A stretch of DNA of 64,000 nt. Origin: Porphyra umbilicalis (lineage: Eukaryota; Rhodophyta; Bangiophyceae; Bangiales; Bangiaceae). Shown one piece after another: positions 33,213 through 42,620 of the stretch. The notes beneath the pieces are model-generated. The model was given only the letters and a program-made list of their open reading frames with translations. It did not search any database and was not told the origin of the DNA. The position numbers were made by a program, and so were the translations under genes. The stretch spans positions 1 to 64,000 of the forward strand of contig KV918945.1 of assembly GCA_002049455.2 (NCBI GenBank). Reading direction: 5' to 3'. Position 1 is the stretch's first letter. Each line of letters opens with the position of its first letter.

Positions 33213-35705
33213 TCAGCACTGCGGGGCAGGACGTAGGGCCCGCGTGCCGCTACTCCCCGAAGTGCCCAGATCCGAGCCAACGCCGATGACGCCCCGGAAT
33301 GTGGTGAACGCCGGGGCCGGCAGTGGCTTCGTCATGCCATCTGCGGGCATGTCGGCGCTGGGAAGAAAGTAGAAGGCAACCTCCCCACGCGCGACGTAGT
33401 CGCGCACCATGTGGTACGCAACGTCTACGTGCTTGGTACGCCCGGTGGCTTCGGGATTGTTGACCAAAGCGAGGCACGCCTGGTTGTCCTCCCCCATGAG
33501 CACGGCGTTCCCGACGACGCCCAGCTCCGACAGAAGTTTGCGCAGCCATAGCGCCTCCTTGGTCGCCATAGCGGCGGCGACGTACTCGGCCTCGGCCGTT
33601 GACGTCGCCACGGTCGACTGGCGCTTGCTCGTCCACGATATCGGCCCGCCATTGAGGGTGAAGACAAAGCCCGTCGTCGACCGACGAGCGTCAATATCGC
33701 CTGCCCAGTCTGCGTCAACGTACCCTTGGAGAGGCTTGTCGTCGCCGTACACGACCCCTAGTCGCGTAGCCCCGCGAAGATATCGGAGCACCCCCTTGGC
33801 CGCGCGCATGTGGTCCTCCTCGGGGCATGACATGTAGCGGGAGAGCACGCCCACGGCAAAGGCAATGTCCGGCCTCGTCGTCGTGGAGAGGTACAGCAAC
33901 GAGCCAACAAGCTCGGCGTACCGGTTGCCCTCGGGCAGTAGATTCTCCCCCGTCTTGCAAAGCTTGGCACCTGCCACCATGGGCGTCTTGTTAGGCGCAG
34001 ACTTGTCCATCTGGAAAGCCTCAAGCAGGGAACTCTCTAGCTGCTTGATGCGGGCCTTGAGGACATCCGGAACCATGCCCTTGGACTTGATGGGCGTCGC
34101 CGTGATGAACCCAGTGGAGTCTTCCATCAGAGTCACGAAGTAGACAGAGCCGCCCAGCGACGCCGTCAACGGCCCATCAACGTCCGTGTGAACCAACTCG
34201 CACTTGGTGGTGGTCGTTGTCGAGCGATGATGCGGAGAACGCGCCATCTTTCCGTCGACACAAGGCACGCATACCGTACCAGGAACGCGCTTGGCGTCGG
34301 CTACCGTCGATGGAATCCCATCGACCATCCCAACCACACGCTTGAGGTTCTCGAAACCCAAGTGGTTGAACCGGCGGTGCCACAGCTCTGCCTCGCCGTC
34401 CATGTGCGTGGAGGCGGCTCTGGCCGATGCCGTGACCGGAGTCACCTTGAGCACGTAGTTCTCCGACTCGTTGACCGAGCCGACGACAGACGCGTTGCTC
34501 AAAACTCCGCTCGCGAGCACCGCTTCCCCATCACTGAGGATATAGCAGGCGTCGCCAACGAACACCACGGCACCGCCACAGCGGTCGACCGCTCGGACCG
34601 ACAGAAGGTTGTCTGTCAGATCCGGCACAAGCATGGCCTCATCGAGGACCATGCGAGCCGTGGTGATTCCCTTCCCCACGTCCATGGACGCGTATCCGTG
34701 CCCCTTGATGGGCACCTTGTGGCCGTCAGCTAGAGTGACCTTGGCGCCGCTCCCCGTCGTCTTGACGGTGAAGCCCGCGTCCTGGGCGGCCATATGGTTG
34801 GTCGCACCCGAGTCCAACACCCAGGTCGAGGACCCGCTGGTGCTCCTGGAAGCGTTGAGCTTCCCGGCCTGGCCTGCCGACGCAGCGTAGGCCAATGCGT
34901 CGCGGGGAGGTGCACCACCTCCACCGCCACCCTCACGACGCACGCCATTTGGCTTCTTGTTGCCCTTGGCGTCGTTGGCCTTCTTCTTGAGACAGTCGCG
35001 CTTCATGTGCCCCTTCTTGTCGCAGTAGTAGCACACGACCGCGCGCTTGTCCCACGGCTTCTTAGAAGCCGTTGCCGCAAACGCTTGCGACTTGACGCCG
35101 GTCGCCGAGGACGACCGCCCATGGCTCCCCCGCTGCTCCACAGTGAGCAGCTTGGCGCTCACGTCAGCGAGGTTGCGCTTCCCGTCCATGTTCTCCAGAA
35201 CGGTCTTGATCATGTCATACTCGGCCGGAAGGCCCGACAGGATCTGCAGGACAAGCGTGTTCTCGTCCACCTGATTTCCCAGCATGGAGAGCTCTTGACG
35301 GATGCCCTTGGCGCGCGACGTGTACTTGATGATGTTCTCGTCGCTGCCCTTCTTGAGGTTGCTCAGCTCATGCATGAGCTGCAGCAGGCGTGCGTTGTCC
35401 CGCGCCTCAAAGATGTCCTTGAGCGCATCCCACGCCTCCTTGGCCGTACTGACCGCCGTCACCGAATAAAGATGAACAGGCTTGACCGACATCTGGATAG
35501 TCGCCAGGGCCGACTCGTTCATGAGGTCCCACGCCTCAGCTGCAACGTCGCTCTTGGCGCCGCTCCCAGACGCGGGGCGGTCCGTCACAACCGCAGCCCA
35601 AACCTTCTCCTTGATCATCTGTGCACGGCAGTACACAGCCCAGACCTTGTAGTCGTCGTCCAGCTGCGCGAAGCGAGGGCTAGCGTAGCGGCCGTACTCC
35701 GACAT
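33213..35705 (-). CDS. Copia-B gag-pol with in-frame internal deletion
   Basis: Starting at ATG 35705, the frame encodes about 830 residues. In order: Gag, a zinc knuckle (CYYCDKKGHMKRDC), a Gly-rich linker, an aspartic protease (WVLDSGATNHMA), GAG-pre-integrase (ELWHRRFNHLG...CVPCVDGKMA) and the first integrase Asp (CELVHTDVDGP). It then jumps to the RT C-terminus (NRYAELVGSLLYLS) and a complete RNase H (VDADWAGDIDARRSTTG, TSTAEAEYVAAAMATKEALWL, EDNQACLALVNNP). The second and third integrase acids and the RT YVDD are absent. The junction keeps the frame. Typical Copia polyproteins are around 1,300-1,400 residues, so roughly 500 are missing. Confidence 0.9.
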   Translation of the reverse strand: MSEYGRYASPRFAQLDDDYKVWAVYCRAQMIKEKVWAAVVTDRPASGSGAKSDVAAEAWDLMNESALATIQMSVKPVHLYSVTAVSTAKEAWDALKDIFEARDNARLLQLMHELSNLKKGSDENIIKYTSRAKGIRQELSMLGNQVDENTLVLQILSGLPAEYDMIKTVLENMDGKRNLADVSAKLLTVEQRGSHGRSSSATGVKSQAFAATASKKPWDKRAVVCYYCDKKGHMKRDCLKKKANDAKGNKKPNGVRREGGGGGGAPPRDALAYAASAGQAGKLNASRSTSGSSTWVLDSGATNHMAAQDAGFTVKTTGSGAKVTLADGHKVPIKGHGYASMDVGKGITTARMVLDEAMLVPDLTDNLLSVRAVDRCGGAVVFVGDACYILSDGEAVLASGVLSNASVVGSVNESENYVLKVTPVTASARAASTHMDGEAELWHRRFNHLGFENLKRVVGMVDGIPSTVADAKRVPGTVCVPCVDGKMARSPHHRSTTTTTKCELVHTDVDGPLTASLGGSVYFVTLMEDSTGFITATPIKSKGMVPDVLKARIKQLESSLLEAFQMDKSAPNKTPMVAGAKLCKTGENLLPEGNRYAELVGSLLYLSTTTRPDIAFAVGVLSRYMSCPEEDHMRAAKGVLRYLRGATRLGVVYGDDKPLQGYVDADWAGDIDARRSTTGFVFTLNGGPISWTSKRQSTVATSTAEAEYVAAAMATKEALWLRKLLSELGVVGNAVLMGEDNQACLALVNNPEATGRTKHVDVAYHMVRDYVARGEVAFYFLPSADMPADGMTKPLPAPAFTTFRGVIGVGSDLGTSGSSGTRALRPAPQC

Positions 35706-35847
35706 GACGATGACAACCACGCCAGCAGGCGCGGCACTGACGACGTGGGAGGCTACACCCACCTGCCCGACGCCGGAACACACGGCAACTCAACCAAGGT
35801 CGTCCCGCCAACAACGGCACGGAAGACGACGATGACCACCAGCGACA

Positions 35848-35861
35848 CTGGGCCCATAACC
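35848..35861 (-). other. primer-binding site of Copia-B (half tRNA-iMet type)
   Basis: GGTTATGGGCCCAG on the minus strand lies directly next to the 5' LTR. It is the same 14-mer as in Copia-A although the surrounding leaders differ. Confidence 0.8.
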
Positions 35862-36234
35862 TGTGAAGTCGGTGTGGTCAAGTGGGTGCGTTGTTTTACT
35901 ATGGCAGAGGTCCTGGGCCGTGTCCAGCCACCTAATGTACCCCAGGCGGCCCCAGGACAGGTCGTCGGGCAGCCCGCTCTCGGAGCACACCCACGTGCCT
36001 CAGTTCTCAGTGCGCGCGGGCCGCGGCGCACCTCCCAGAACGGGGCATGCACCTCCCCACACAAGGCCCCCCCCCCGAGCTCACCCCAGCAGAGAGTGCC
36101 CACTACGAGACCAACAAATCAAGTACACACAAGTACAAAACATACAACAAGTGCATAGGTAAATACCCAAAACTGAGTCCCAATGCTCAACCGGGTAAGT
36201 ATACACAAATGGAATTGCTGAGCCATGCTCAACA
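35862..36234 (-). repeat. 5' LTR of Copia-B
   Basis: A 373-bp LTR, outer flank GGTTC. It differs from the 3' LTR at roughly four bases. Confidence 0.95.
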
Positions 36235-36321
36235 GGTTCAAGGACGTGACGGTCAAGGCGAACGGCTCGGCAAGGTCGGGCGCTACGACAAGACGACATC
36301 AGGGACGGAGGCGCTGCCGGC

Positions 36322-39300
36322 ATGGGCGGCATCAAGATCGACAAGTTGACGGAGAAGAACTTCCACGAGTGGCGTCAGCGCATTAAGATGGTCCTCGCGC
36401 TGCGCGACCTGGACGACATGCTTGACGAAGACGGCAAGCCGACGGACGCGGATGCCCGCGAGTTGGCGGTGTGGAAGCGTCGAGACACGAAGGCGAGCGC
36501 CATCATTGGGCTCACCCTTGGATGTGAGCAGCTCGAGCACGTGTCGGGCTGCAAGACGACGGCAGAAATGTGGTCGACGCTGCAAGGTGTCTTCCAGCGC
36601 AAGAGTTTGATGAACAAGATGAAGGCGCGACGCGAGTTCTACACCGTCGAAATGACTGTCGGTGAGGGCATGCTGGGCTACATCAACCGCGTGCGAAACC
36701 TCGGCGAGAACCTCAAGGCCATGGGCGGCAAGGTGACGGAGATGGACGTTGCCATGAGTGTCCTCAACGGGCTGACGTCCAAGTACGAGAACCTGCTGGT
36801 GGCTCTCGACGCCAAGGGCGAGGACGAGCTGAGCCTCGACTTTGTCAAGAGCCGCTTGCTTCAGGAGGAGCGGCGGCAGGCGGACAAGTCACCGTCGACC
36901 AAGCGCATTGGCGACATGGCACTCGTCGGCGCCAACTATCGAGGTCAAGGCCGCCGTGGTGACCTCTCCAAGATCGAGTGTTACTACTGCCATAAGTTTG
37001 GGCATATCTCTCGCGATTGCCCAGAGCTCAAGGCCAAGAAGCAGAGACAGGACAAGGTGGCCGCGATTGCGGCTGACGATGGTAGCGACAGCGACGACGC
37101 TATCTGTTTGGTGGGCAATGCGGCTGACACCGATGACATCTCCAAGTCGTGGCTTGTCGATTCTGCGGCGTCTGCACACATGTGCTGGATGCGCGGGTGC
37201 TTTGACGACTACCATACCACCACGGCACGGAGCGACACGATGGGTGACAAGGGGTCCGTAGCCACGGCGGGCGTCGGAACCGTCGTGCTCAATGTCATCG
37301 TTCACGGCAAGACGCGCAAGATCAAGTTGCAGAAGGTGCTCCATGTTCCTACCATCGGCTTCAACCTCATGTCGGTCGGCATGATGGAGGAGCGTGGTGC
37401 GGAAGTGTCATTCAAGGGCGGTAAGACGATCATCAAAATTAGTGACAAGGTCGCTGCGTGCGGCACGCGGAAGAGTGGGCTCTACCACCTGGACATGGCC
37501 CCACTGTCGGATATTGCTGCGGTGGCCTCTCTTCAGCTCTGGCATGAGCGCCTTGGACACGTCAACGTGGCTGGCGTTAAGCGGATGATCAAGAACAAGG
37601 ACATCAATGGACTCAAGTGCTCTTCCATGGCGGTCAAGGACGTCTGCGAGCCGTGCGTGTATGGGAAGGCGGCTATGACGCCTATGCCTAGTGCAAGAGG
37701 AGGTCGAGTGACCAAGCGCCTGCAGCTCGTGCACTCGGACCTGGGCGGGCCAATGTCGGAGCCGTCGCGTGGCGGTGCGCTCTACTTTGGCACCTTCACT
37801 GACGACTTCTTCCGCTGGACAGATGTGGTCTTCCTGCAGAAGAAGAGCGATCTGCTCTCTGAGTACAAGAAGTGGCTGACGAAGGTTCAGCTGCACACGG
37901 GAACCAAGATCAAGATCCTACGCTCCGACAATGGCGGCGAGTATGTGTCGAACGTATTCAAGGCACTTCACGATGAGAACGGCACGACGCACCTGACCAC
38001 GGTGCCTGACACGCCGCAGCAGAACGGAGTTGCTGAGCGGCTCAACCGAGTTCTCGTGGAGATGGCTCGCACCATGATGCGACACAAGGACGTCGATCAG
38101 GATCTTTGGGCGGATGCCATCAAGACGGCGGTGTACATCAAGAACCGCGTCACCAGCCGGGCGCTTCCCGTCGGCAAGGCGCCTTTTGAGCTGTGGACCG
38201 GGAAGAAGCCCGACGTAAGCCACATGCGGGTGTTTGGGTCGACATGCTGGGTGGTGCTGCACAAGAGTCACATCGACGGCAAGTTTGGCGACAAGGCGGC
38301 GAAGGGCGTCTTCTTAGGCTATCCCGACGGCAGCAAGGCGTACAAGGTCATCCTCGACTACGGCAAGGTCGTCAAGGCACGAAGCGTCGTGTTCGCCGAG
38401 ACGAACGTAAGCGAGGTGGCAGAAGTTGCAGAGGAGCTCCCCGGAGACTAAAACGTCGAAGTCGAGACGGGCTTGCGTTCTACAAGCGACGGCGAAGACG
38501 TAGATGCTGACAATGACGACAAGGATGAAAAGCAAGACGATGGGTCTGACAAGTCCGCGGACGACAGTCAAGGTTGTGGCGGCTCTCAAGACACGCTGCG
38601 TCGGAGCGGCAGAGCGCGGCGACCACCTGTCGAGTACTGGCGCCCGGTGAGCCCGGTTGCTCACGAGGCGCCCACGACGTACGTGCAAGCCGTTCAAGGG
38701 CACGAATCGGCTAAGTGGCTGATTGCCATGGACGAGGAGATAGAGGCCATCCGCAAGAACAAGACTTGGCGCTTGACGCATCGCCCGGCCAGTCGACGCG
38801 TGCTGAAGGGCAAGTGGGTTTACAAGGTCAAGAACGAGGTTGACAAGAACGGGAACAACACGACGCGGCACAAGGCGCGCCTGTGCTTCATGGGGAACCG
38901 GCACATCAAGGGGCTCGACTTCAACGAAACGTTCGCGCCGGTGGCCAAGTTCACCACCATTCGATGCATCCTGGCGATGACGGCGGCGAACGGGTGGGAG
39001 CTACATCAGATGGACGTCAAGACGGCATTCCTCAACGGCGACCTTGACGAGGAGGTCTACATGGAGCAGCCAGACGGCTATGTCGATACGACGTATCCTG
39101 ACAAGGTGTGTCGTCTCCTCCAAGCGCTGTATGGGCTGAAGCAAGCTCCCAAGATGTGGTACGCCAAGCTCGACGACTTCCTCAAGTCACAAGGGTTCAA
39201 TAACATTGACCCGGATGCATGCCTTTACCTCCTTATGGATGACGGCGAAATCATCATCGTCCTGGTGTACGTCGACGATCTTCTGTTGGTGGCATCAAGC

Positions 39301-40227
39301 CTGGCGGCGATCTACAAGATTAAGGACGCTCTGCACAAGCGTTTTGAGATGAAGGACCTAGGCGAGGCGAAGGTCATCCTCGGGCTAGAGATTAGGCGTG
39401 ACAAGGCGTTGGGCACCCTCAAGCTGTCGCAGGGCACGTACGCGGGGCAAGTGCTGGAGAAGTTCGGGATGGCGGAGTGCAACCCGATCGGAACGCCGCT
39501 GGAGGTGGGCCTGCAGCTGGTCAAGGCCGACGAGAGCAACGACACGCTGCCCTACCGCGAAGCTGTCGGCAGTCTGATGTACCTGATGGTCGGGACACGT
39601 CCTGACCTCGCCTTCGCTATCGGGAAGCTGAGTCGGTTTGTTTCGTGCTACGGCAAGGAGCATTGGGCGGCGATCAAGCGCGTTCTACGGTACGTCAAGG
39701 GTTCGATGGACAAGGGGCTGGTCTTCGACAAGAACTCTTCCTGTGTTCTACAAGGCTTTAGTGATGCCGACTGGGCGGGTGACCACGAGACGCGACGTTC
39801 TACAACGGGCTTCACCTTCATCTTTGGCGGACCAGCCGTCAGCTGGGGTTCTAAGTTGCAGAAGACGGTGGCGCTGTCGACGATGGAAGCTGAGTACATG
39901 GCTCTATGTGAGGCCAGCAAGGAAGCTGTTTGGCTCAACAAGCTCCTGCAAAGCGTGGCAACTCAAGGGCTGCGGACAGCGATCTCAAGCGGGCCGATCA
40001 ACATCAAGGTCGACAACAGCGGGTGCATTGACTTCTCCAAGAACCCCGTCGAGCACAAGCGCACTAAGCACATCGACATTCGCTACCACTTTGTGCGCGA
40101 GGCCATCACGACGGACAAGGTGACATTGGAGCACTCTGCAACGGACGACATGGTGGCGGACCCGATGACGAAGGAGCTCGGCAAGACCAAGCACGACAAG
40201 CATGTCGAGGCCATCGGGCTTTGCTGA
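36322..40227 (+). CDS. E complete unit: Copia gag-pol with in-frame TAA
   Basis: The frame runs from ATG 36322 with the full Copia order: Gag, zinc knuckle (residues 220-233), protease (Asp 280 in LVDSAASAHMC), GAG-pre-integrase zinc region, integrase (LVHSDLGGP, LRSDNGGEY, NGVAERLNR), RT (MDVKTAFLNGDLDEEVY, YVDDLLLVA) and RNase H (SDADWAGDHETRR, STMEAEYMALCEASKEAVWL). A TAA at 38449-38451 separates a 709-codon gag-integrase part from a 584-codon RT-RNase H part in the same frame. The identical stop is in M2. All catalytic residues I checked are present. The Copia-B insertion lies upstream in the leader and leaves this frame untouched. Confidence 0.92.
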
Positions 40228-40262
40228 AAACAAGAACCGCCGCGGCAACAAGCAAGGAGGAG

Positions 40263-40680
40263 TGTTGGAATGTGATGCTCGTCGCCGACTCCACTGGCGG
40301 TTCGCGGTTGGACGATGGTCGGTGACCCTTATGGTACCCCACATGGTACATTTGCAAGACGCGGTCAAGTTGCACACATTTGTGTTGGATCATCTTGGGG
40401 CGTTACTTTTGGCATGTTTTGGATTTGATCTTCGCTTTGCTCTAGTGGCTTTTGATTTGGTGAGTGATTCGATTTGGTGCGAGGGCGTGGGCGTCGGTGT
40501 GGGCGCGAGAGGGGGGAGCACTTGGGCCGGTGGGGACTATTTTAGAGGTGCTCTCGGTTGGGAGAGGCGGGCGACCCTTAGGACAACCAACAAAGCACGT
40601 TCGCACACACACACACAAGCTCAAGCCACTCATCCACTTCACCGTGGTCCCCCAACCCCTATCCCCACTGCGTCTCAACA
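40263..40680 (+). repeat. 3' LTR of E
   Basis: A 418-bp LTR preceded by the polypurine tract AAGCAAGGAGGAG. It is of the GACCCTTAGG type and ends TGCGTCTCAACA. The outer flank CCGAC matches GTCGG at 28507 on the other strand. Confidence 0.95.
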
Positions 40681-41288
40681 CCGACGAGTGCCATGTCCCC
40701 AATGCGCTTCGTCGCCGGGTACTTGTCCGCCTGCCGCCGCTCCTCCTGAAGCAAGCGGCTCTTGACCAAGTCGAGGCTTAGCTCGTCCTCGCCCTTGGCG
40801 TCGAGAACAACCAGCAGGTTCTCGTACTTGGACGTCAGCCCGTTGAGGACGCTCATGGCAACGTCCATCTCGGTCACCTTGCCGCCCATGGCCTTGAGGT
40901 TCTCGCCGAGGTTTCGCACGCGGTTGATGTAGCCCAGCATGCCCTCACCGACGGTCATTTCGACGGTGTAGAACTCGCGTCGCGCCTTCATCTTGTTCAT
41001 CAAACTCTCGCGCTGGAAGACACCTTGCAGCGTCGACCACATTTCTGCCGTCGTCTTGCAGCCCGACACGTGCTCGAGCTGCTCAGATCCAAGGGTGAGC
41101 CCAATGATGGCGCTCGCCTGTGTGTCTCGACGCTTCCACACCGCCAACTCGCGGGCATCCGCGTCCGTCGGCTTGCCGTCTTCGTCAAGCATGTCGTCCA
41201 GGTCGCGCAGCGCGAGGACCATCTTAATGCGCTGACGCCACTCGTGGAAGTTCTTCTCCGTCGACTTGTCGATCTTGATGCCGCCCAT
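40681..41288 (-). pseudogene. Z: 5' part of gag, cut by E insertion
   Basis: From ATG 41288 on the minus strand, Gag runs about 202 codons to ATGGCACTCGTCGG, where the E LTR begins. Its continuation is the inverted segment at 28507. It differs from M2 and E Gag at several residues (DKSTEKN, RDTQASA, QRESLMN, ADKYPATK), as expected for the older element. Confidence 0.9.
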
Positions 41289-41456
41289 GCCGGCAGCGCC
41301 TCCGTCCCTGATGTCGTCTTGTCGTAGCGCCCGACCTTGCCGAGCCGTTCGCCTTGACCGTCACGTCCTTGAACCACCTTGACCTCGTCTTCTTCGCACT
41401 TGCCGCGACCGTCGCGACACCAGCTGGCACACCTTCCTCTTGTCACAGCCCCGGCT

Positions 41457-41470
41457 CTGGGCCCATAACC
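41457..41470 (-). other. primer-binding site of Z
   Basis: GGTTATGGGCCCAG on the minus strand directly follows the 5' LTR of Z, as in the other copies. Confidence 0.8.
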
Positions 41471-41888
41471 TGTTGAAACGCAGTGGGGATAGGGGTTGGG
41501 GGACCACGGTGAAGTGGATGAGTGGCTTGAGCTTGTGTGTGTGTGTGCGAACGTGCTTTGTTGGTTGTCCTAAGGGTCGCCCGCCTCTCCCAACCGAGAG
41601 CACCTCTAAAATAGTCCCCACCGGCCCAAGTGCTCCCCCCTCTCGCACCCACACCGACGCCCACGCCCTCGCACCAAATCGAATCACTCACCAAATCAAA
41701 AGCCACTAGAGCAAAGCGAAGATCAAATCCAAAACATGCCAAAAGTAACGCCCCAAGATGATCCAACACAAATGTGTGCAACTTGACCACGTCTTGCAAA
41801 TGTACCATGTGGGGTACCATAAGGGTCACCGACCATCATCCATCCGCGAACCGCCAGTGGAGCCGGCGACGAGCATCACAGTCCAACA
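41471..41888 (-). repeat. 5' LTR of Z
   Basis: A 418-bp LTR sharing the GCCGGCTCC and GGATGGATGATGG variants with 20694-21111. The outer flank is AGGCA, identical to the flank of the partner LTR. Confidence 0.95.
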
Positions 41889-41918
41889 AGGCACGCACGC
41901 TGCACCGTTTTCGCAGCC

Positions 41919-42620
41919 TTGCGGCCACTGTTGAGCGCCGCGGACGCGCAATTGTCCTTCTTGCCAACAGCACCCTCGTGGCAGGTGCACGTCTTGTCCA
42001 ACGCCACTGGCGTGGGAGACGCTGCCCCTGCCGCGCATGTTGCACTGGCCGCGCGCCTGACCGGCCGCTCCAGTAAAATAGCGTTCGCCGCCGCACCGTC
42101 GGCCGTTGGCGACCCGCGCTCGGCGAGCACCGCACCACCAACGGGCTGCCGACGCCGAAACCCGCCGCACGCCCCCAGGCGGCGACATGGGCAAGCGGTT
42201 GGCGGTGGCGTCCCCGCCGACGCCGGCTCATGCTCGACCGACGCGTTGCGCAGGGCGTCGTCGGCGCTGAACGTGGCCGGTCAGTCATGGTCCACACCGG
42301 AGCAGTGGACGTTGGCAGCCACGGCGAGCACGAGGTCTGCGGCGGGGGGCTAGACGTGCCGCAACAATGTGTCCACGACTGCCATCGGGCCTTTCACGTC
42401 CACGACGACGGGCACGTCGTCGCCGTCCACAGCGGACGGCGCGTCGCCCTCACCGCCCCCCCCACCCACTTCTGCCAAACGCGCAGCTGCTGCTGCAGCC
42501 GGCGGCTGTGTGGCGAATGGGAAGCCGCCAGCACATCTGCCTACTTGCGAGATTTGTGACCTTTCGGCGGTCGGAGCAACCTGTTCAAGGTGTGACAGAG
42601 TTGGCTGTTCAATATGGTGA
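41919..42620 (+). pseudogene. hypothetical frame ending in a Cys-rich motif
   Basis: A plus-strand frame, Ala/Pro/Ser-rich, runs from just after the Copia nest. A TAG at 42351 interrupts it. It ends in a Cys cluster (CEICDLSAVGATCSRCDRVGC), which looks like a small zinc-binding unit. I could not connect it in frame with the sequence left of the nest (20516-20693), so it may be an interrupted gene or a chance frame in GC-rich DNA. Confidence 0.25.

Larger units (their letters stand above)
31964..36234 (-). mobile_element. Copia-B element, non-autonomous, nested in E leader
   Basis: A 4,271-bp element of a second Copia family with 373-bp LTRs (TGTTGAGCATGGC...GACTTCACA in minus sense). It is flanked by the perfect duplication GGTTC (31959-31963 and 36235-36239). 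It lies in the leader of the complete E unit, and the corresponding site in unit 1 (GGTGGTTCAAGGACG) is uninterrupted. The two LTRs differ at about four positions by eye, so it is young. Its ORF lacks integrase core and most of RT, so it would depend on proteins from another copy. Confidence 0.92.
29335..40680 (+). mobile_element. Copia-A element E with duplicated 5' unit
   Basis: This plus-strand compound element has three LTRs: LTR-gag-protease-partial integrase (29335-31445), then LTR-leader-gag-pol-LTR (31446-40680). Both 5'-type LTRs are preceded by the same GTCTT junction. The right flank is CCGAC (40681-40685). The partial unit matches the complete unit through gag, then matches the inverted Z segment in its 3' part (MNEK...KNGLY and FSRWTDVVF rather than ISDK...KSGLY and FFRWTDVVF). 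It is best read as an original two-LTR element whose 5' part was duplicated by unequal crossover with the Z segment. Copia-B interrupts the leader of the complete unit. Confidence 0.8.
20694..41888 (-). mobile_element. outer Copia-A element Z with nested insertions
   Basis: Z is delimited by its LTRs at 20694-21111 and 41471-41888 and by the perfect 5-bp target duplication AGGCA (20689-20693 and 41889-41893). Its LTRs share private variants (GCCGGCTCC and GGATGGATGATGG near the start) not found in the other Copia-A LTRs here. Its own internal sequence survives in three pieces: 40681-41470 (leader and gag, minus), 28507-29334 (gag/protease/start of integrase, now plus) and 21112-23547 (rest of integrase, RT, RNase H, minus). 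The rest is inserted material (M2, E, Copia-B). It is the oldest layer of the nest. Confidence 0.85.

Noticed and set aside
29335-40680. E as a retrotransposed copy of a read-through RNA spanning a nested pair
   Set aside because: Its outer LTRs (29335 and 40263) belong to different sequence types. The TSD swap with M2 and the mosaic structure of unit 1 are explained more simply by inversion plus unequal crossover. It is not formally excluded.
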